Shown here one piece after another: positions 60,684 to 64,000 of a DNA stretch of 64,000 nt (position 1 is the stretch's first letter; the number at the start of each line of letters is the position of its first letter). Source of the stretch: Sphingomonas echinoides ATCC 14820 (lineage in GTDB: Bacteria > Pseudomonadota > Alphaproteobacteria > Sphingomonadales > Sphingomonadaceae); the NCBI RefSeq assembly GCF_000241465.1, contig NZ_JH584235.1, forward strand, positions 3,715,718 to 3,779,717, given 5' to 3'. The position numbers were made by a program, and so were the translations under genes. The notes under the pieces are model-generated. The model searched no databases. It worked only from the letters and a program-made list of their open reading frames with translations, and was not told the DNA's origin.

Positions 60684-62613
60684 TCACGCCACCCAGCATG
60701 TTGAGCTTGAGCTTGGCGATCGCAGCGGTGTTGCGCGTGGTACCAACCGCCTTTTGCACGGCCTTGCCGAAGGCACCGGCATATTCACGGCCGATCACCT
60801 TGCCGATATCGGAGCGCGTACCGGAGATGACCTTGTCGTTGCCGCGCGCATCGCCCGCTTCGATCGAGTCGAGATGAACGATGACCCAGCCGGCCCTGTC
60901 CGGCGCTTCGATCAGCTTGGTGGTCTTGGCGGCCATGCTGAACAGCAGCGACAGCGGCGCTGGCACCTGGCGCGGATTGGCCATCAGGGCGGCGCGCGGC
61001 GCGTTGATCGGGCGCAGCGGCGGCAGCTTCAGCTTGGTCGCGGCCATCGCCTCGGCCAGCGGCGTGCCCTTATTGGCGCTGGCGACGACGGCGGCGGCGA
61101 TCTTGCGCGCCTCGCGCTGGCCACGGTCGAGCGTGAAGTCGCGCACCACTACGTCGCGGATCTGCGCCAGCGGGCGCGGCGCGGTCGGCACGATCTTTTC
61201 GACCGCGACCAACGCAAAGCTGCCATCGGGGCCTAACGGCACGGTTTGCGGCGCATCGCCCGCTTGCGCTGCAAAGGCGGCGGCGAGGATCGGCGCAATC
61301 GCAGGATCGGGCTTGGCGGTGGGGTTGTCGATGTCCTGACCGGTAGGCAGCAGCGCGGGGGTGCGCAGCGGCGTCAGCTTCTGCTGCGTGACCAGCGTAT
61401 CGAAATTGCTCTTCGACAGCGCGTCCTCCATCGCATTGCGCTTGTCGGTCAGCGCGGCGGTGGTCTTCTGCTTGGACAGCGTCTCGCGCAGCGCTGGCGT
61501 TGCCTCGGCCAGCGTTTTGGCGGGCTGGATATGCTGCTTGACGATCTTGGCGACGATAAAGCCGAGCGGCGCGCGCAGCGGTCCGACGACATCGCCCGCC
61601 TTGGCGGCAAAGGCCGCATCGGCGACGGCGGCGGACGTCTGCCCGGCATAGCCCGCTTTCTGCTGGTCGGTCAGCGTCGCGGCTTCGAGCCCGGCGGCGC
61701 GGGCTGCCTGCTCGATCGGCGTGCCTGCGCGCACCTTGGCGGCGAGCGCCGTCGCGGCGGTCTGATCGGCCACCACGACTTGCGCGATCGTGCGCACATC
61801 GGCGGCGGCGAAGCTTGCCGCCTGCGCCTTATAGGCAGCGGCGATCTCGGCGTCGGTCGGCGCGGCGGCGACGGTGGCCGCATTGATCAGCGCATAGCGC
61901 ACGATCCGCCGCTCCGGCACGCGGTAGCGCGACAGGTTGCGGGTGTAGAAGGTGTTAAGCTCGGCATCGGTCGGCGCGGGGCCTGCGGCGACCGCCTGGC
62001 TGGGGATGAAGCCGACAGTACCGTTGCGCTTCTCCAGCAGCAGGCTCGCATAAGGCAGCGCCATTTGCACCGGCACCTGAATCGCGCCGATCGTCGGCAG
62101 GATCAGGTGGCGCATCAGCGTCTGGTCGGCAATGTCGGTGCGGACCTGTGTGTCGGTGGCACCGTTCTGCTTCAGCACGGCTTCATAACGGGCCTGGTCG
62201 AACTTGCCGTCCAGCCCGATCAGCCCCGGCTGGCTGGCGATCACCGCATCGACCGCTTTCTTACTGATGACGATGCCCTGCTTCTGCGCGAACTGGCGGA
62301 AGGCGTTCGAATCGATCAGCCGCTCCAGGCTCGCATCGAATCCGCCGCCTGCAACGAACTGCGCCATCGTCAGCGACGGCTGCTCCTGCCGATATTGGTT
62401 GAAGTCGCGCTGCACGGCTGCCTGCAAGTCGCCGATCACGATCGTCTGGCTGCCGACGGTGGCGACGGTGTCGCCCTTGGCGGCGGGCGTGCCGCTGCCC
62501 GACAGGCCCGATTTGTCCGAAAGCACGAATGCCAGGCCAAGCAACGCGACGAATCCAAGCGCAACGGCGGCCCCCAGCGGATGGCGGATCATTCGGCGGA
62601 AAAAACTGAGCAT
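60664..62613 (-). CDS. SurA/PpiD-type peptidyl-prolyl isomerase chaperone
   Basis: This 649-residue inner-membrane-anchored periplasmic chaperone has one N-terminal helix (HPLGAAVALGFVALLGLAFVL) and then a SurA-N-like domain (residues about 60-200) with ATVGSQTIVIGDLQAAVQRD. A parvulin-like domain (about 240-370) follows, with YKAQAASFAAADVRTIAQVV and LGFIVAKIV. Parvulin catalytic residues are poorly kept, as in other PpiD proteins, so it may be a chaperone only. The ATG at 62613 was chosen over a longer frame antisense to tpiA. It is coupled to trpE by overlap. Confidence 0.9.
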   Translation of the reverse strand: MLSFFRRMIRHPLGAAVALGFVALLGLAFVLSDKSGLSGSGTPAAKGDTVATVGSQTIVIGDLQAAVQRDFNQYRQEQPSLTMAQFVAGGGFDASLERLIDSNAFRQFAQKQGIVISKKAVDAVIASQPGLIGLDGKFDQARYEAVLKQNGATDTQVRTDIADQTLMRHLILPTIGAIQVPVQMALPYASLLLEKRNGTVGFIPSQAVAAGPAPTDAELNTFYTRNLSRYRVPERRIVRYALINAATVAAAPTDAEIAAAYKAQAASFAAADVRTIAQVVVADQTAATALAAKVRAGTPIEQAARAAGLEAATLTDQQKAGYAGQTSAAVADAAFAAKAGDVVGPLRAPLGFIVAKIVKQHIQPAKTLAEATPALRETLSKQKTTAALTDKRNAMEDALSKSNFDTLVTQQKLTPLRTPALLPTGQDIDNPTAKPDPAIAPILAAAFAAQAGDAPQTVPLGPDGSFALVAVEKIVPTAPRPLAQIRDVVVRDFTLDRGQREARKIAAAVVASANKGTPLAEAMAATKLKLPPLRPINAPRAALMANPRQVPAPLSLLFSMAAKTTKLIEAPDRAGWVIVHLDSIEAGDARGNDKVISGTRSDIGKVIGREYAGAFGKAVQKAVGTTRNTAAIAKLKLNMLGGVSATDQP

Positions 62614-62755
62614 GAGCGGGAGCGGCCAATCTGTCTGGAGCGTAATCTTTGCCGCTTTAGGGTGGTGGCGGGGCGGCTTCAAGCCGGGGCTTGGACTTGT
62701 GCGTTGCGGCAGGGGCGTTATCGCAGGGCAAAAGGTAAGAAAAAAGAGGATGGGC

Positions 62756-63496
62756 ATGACACGTCGCAAGCTGGTCGCCGGCAATTGGAAGATGAATGGC
62801 AGTCTGGCCGCTTTGGCCGAACTCGACACGATCGCGGCGGTCGCGCGCGCGCATCCGGCGGTCGATGTGTCGATCGCCCTGCCTGCGACGCTGATCGCCC
62901 CCGCCGTCCAGCGCGTGCCCGGCCTCGCCATCGGTGGGCAGGACGTCCATGCGGCGGAAAGCGGCGCGCATACCGGCTGCCTGTCCGCCGCGATGCTCGC
63001 CGAAGCGGGGGCGAGCTTCACCATCGTCGGCCATAGCGAACGCCGCGCCGATCAGGGCGAAACCAGCCAGGACGCCTGGGCGAAGGCCAGCGCCGCGCAC
63101 CGTCACGGTCTCGGCGTCATCCTGTGCGTCGGCGAAACGGATGCCGAGCGCGACGCCGGCCGCGCCGCGCGCGTGGTGCAGGCGCAGATCGAGAAATCGG
63201 TGCCCGATCTCGCCACCGGCGCCTGGCTGACGCTGGCGTATGAACCGCGCTGGGCGATCGGCACCGGTCGCACGCCGACGCTCGATGAAATCGCCGAAGT
63301 CCATTCGATCGCGCGCGCCAAGCTGCGCACGCTGGTCGGCGACGCCGCCGACACGATCCGCATCCTCTATGGCGGATCGGTGACGGGCGCGAATGCGGCG
63401 GCGATCCTGGAAACCGAGGATGTCGACGGCGCGCTGGTCGGCGGGGCCAGCCTGACGGCGGCGAAATTCGTGCCGATCATCGAGGCGGCGCGGTAG
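62756..63496 (+). CDS. tpiA: Triosephosphate isomerase
   Basis: This 246-residue glycolytic TIM-barrel enzyme interconverts dihydroxyacetone phosphate and glyceraldehyde 3-phosphate. The catalytic residues are visible: Lys12 in GNWKMNG, His93 in VGHSERR and Glu163 in AYEPRWAIGTGRTP; the phosphate loop is YGGSVTGANA. Of two ATGs (62750, 62756) the second fits GAGG spacing. Its promoter lies in the 142 bp between it and the divergent chaperone gene. Confidence 0.97.
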   Translation: MTRRKLVAGNWKMNGSLAALAELDTIAAVARAHPAVDVSIALPATLIAPAVQRVPGLAIGGQDVHAAESGAHTGCLSAAMLAEAGASFTIVGHSERRADQGETSQDAWAKASAAHRHGLGVILCVGETDAERDAGRAARVVQAQIEKSVPDLATGAWLTLAYEPRWAIGTGRTPTLDEIAEVHSIARAKLRTLVGDAADTIRILYGGSVTGANAAAILETEDVDGALVGGASLTAAKFVPIIEAAR

Positions 63497-63523
63497 GGCA
63501 CACCCGTCTGCTTCCCCTTCTCC

Positions 63524-63595
63524 GTTCGTTTCGAGCGTAGTCGAGAAACAGCTACAAGCGCTGTGCCTGGTTTCTCGACTTCGCTCGAAACGAAC
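63524..63595. repeat. Palindromic intergenic repeat after tpiA
   Basis: 26-nt arms starting GTTCGTTTCGAGCG and ending CGCTCGAAACGAAC pair with one mismatch around a 20-nt loop. It lies 28 bp past the tpiA stop and may double as its terminator. It is a different sequence type from the repeats at 57771 and 59064. Confidence 0.7.
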
Positions 63596-63662
63596 CGGGG
63601 GGGAGGCGCGGTGCCACCCGGAGCATCGCCAATCCCCACTGGACACGCAAACCGCCGCCCGC

Positions 63663-63863
63663 TTATCGGGGCGCGATGAGTGTTATTGCCACGATCATGA
63701 ACACGGCCACCGGCCAGCCCATCCAGAAAATGACCTTCGGGCGGATGCCCAAGCCCTGGATTTCCTTCAACCTCGCCACCGGCGAACTGGTCACCGCCGA
63801 CCGCGTCGAAGTCGGCAAACCCGCGCCCGGCAAATTCGTCGTGCCGGTGTCGGTCTGGGTCAC
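63663..63863 (-). CDS. Possible small single-helix membrane protein
   Basis: The frame of up to 66 residues, starting at GTG 63863 or a downstream GTG, ends with RLKEIQGLGIRPKVIFWMGWPVAVFMIVAITLIAPR. This has a short amphipathic region and one convincing membrane helix. No ribosome site is clear. An overlapping frame on the other strand (63676-63882, 68 codons) has equal GC3 and cannot be excluded; I slightly favour this one because of the helix. Nothing else is seen in 63596-63919. Confidence 0.4.
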   Translation of the reverse strand: MTQTDTGTTNLPGAGLPTSTRSAVTSSPVARLKEIQGLGIRPKVIFWMGWPVAVFMIVAITLIAPR

Positions 63864-63919
63864 GCCGAAGACCGAGGGGTGAGTGTGTAAAGGGCGCTCT
63901 CCTTCACATTGATCGAATC

Positions 63920-63978
63920 TCCCTCTCCCAACGGGAGAGGGAAGGGGCCCGCCGCGCCAGCGGTGGGAAGGGTGAGGG
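63920..63978. repeat. CCCTCTCCC-type palindromic repeat, right end
   Basis: A 10-bp stem, TCCCTCTCCC/GGGAGAGGGA with loop AAC, is followed by a GC-rich tail with GGGAAGGGTGAGGG. The stem resembles the 20828 hairpin. It probably belongs to a dispersed REP-like family and may extend past 63978. Confidence 0.55.
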
Positions 63979-64000
63979 CGACCCGCGCCACATCCCCCAC

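Noticed and set aside
60684..60800. trp attenuator or leader peptide before trpE
   Set aside because: trpE begins inside the upstream chaperone gene, leaving no leader.
63676..63882. 68-codon + strand frame at the right end
   Set aside because: Overlaps the favoured minus-strand membrane peptide; base statistics are close to equal, so it is kept only as an alternative.

Overview
The window is GC-rich chromosomal DNA of an alphaproteobacterium of the Sphingomonadales, most likely a Sphingomonas-type organism. Three things point there: the dense, strongly GC3-biased genes; the gene orders glnB-glnA, gltA-gltX-comEC and trp-moaC-moeA-lexA; and TonB-dependent receptors together with DUF4893 and DUF2336 proteins. 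No phage, plasmid, insertion-sequence or CRISPR genes were found. The species is not assigned.

Region by region: 1-2.8 kb holds a truncated secreted esterase and the nitrogen-control pair glnB-glnA behind two sigma-54-like promoter elements. 3.2-7.8 kb has a DUF1842 protein with a strong terminator, map, a CinA-type domain protein, a small lipoprotein and a TonB receptor. 7.9-17.7 kb carries two P-type ATPases (Ca-type and MgtA-type), an AI-2E-type permease, a family 1 pectate lyase preceded by two matching palindromes, a ZnT9-like CDF transporter and a DUF4893 lipoprotein. 17.8-22.1 kb has hydroxybutyrate dehydrogenase with a patatin, a zinc metallopeptidase, an MDR oxidoreductase and tRNA-Ala(CGC). 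22.0-26.2 kb has a two-component system whose kinase gene ends inside the tRNA on the opposite strand, and a divergent operon-like set (Ser/Thr/Gly-rich secreted protein, four-EF-hand protein, fatty acid hydroxylase). 26.2-32.7 kb has secreted hydrolases, an MpaB-type oxygenase and a Nudix hydrolase.

32.8-42.9 kb is the most unusual part. After der come an Hpt protein, a two-TM coiled-coil protein resembling TipN polarity factors, an Hpt-like protein whose phospho-histidine is replaced by Trp, a membrane protein with a nucleotidyltransferase-like N-terminus, a DUF2336 protein, a histidine-kinase-like protein with Gln at the phospho-acceptor position, and a globin-coupled chemoreceptor. It reads as a signalling or cell-polarity module with two degenerate phosphotransfer proteins.

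42.9-64 kb is mainly housekeeping: a small membrane protein coupled to gltA, gltX, comEC, lexA (with a triple GAAC operator), moeA, moaC, trpC, trpD, trpG, trpE, a PpiD-type chaperone and tpiA. A 4.4 kb block (orphan HisKA_2 kinase, large TonB receptor, small secreted protein) separates moeA from moaC. A 157-bp inverted-repeat element is fused in frame to the 3' end of trpG. Several other palindromic intergenic repeats are scattered near the right end.
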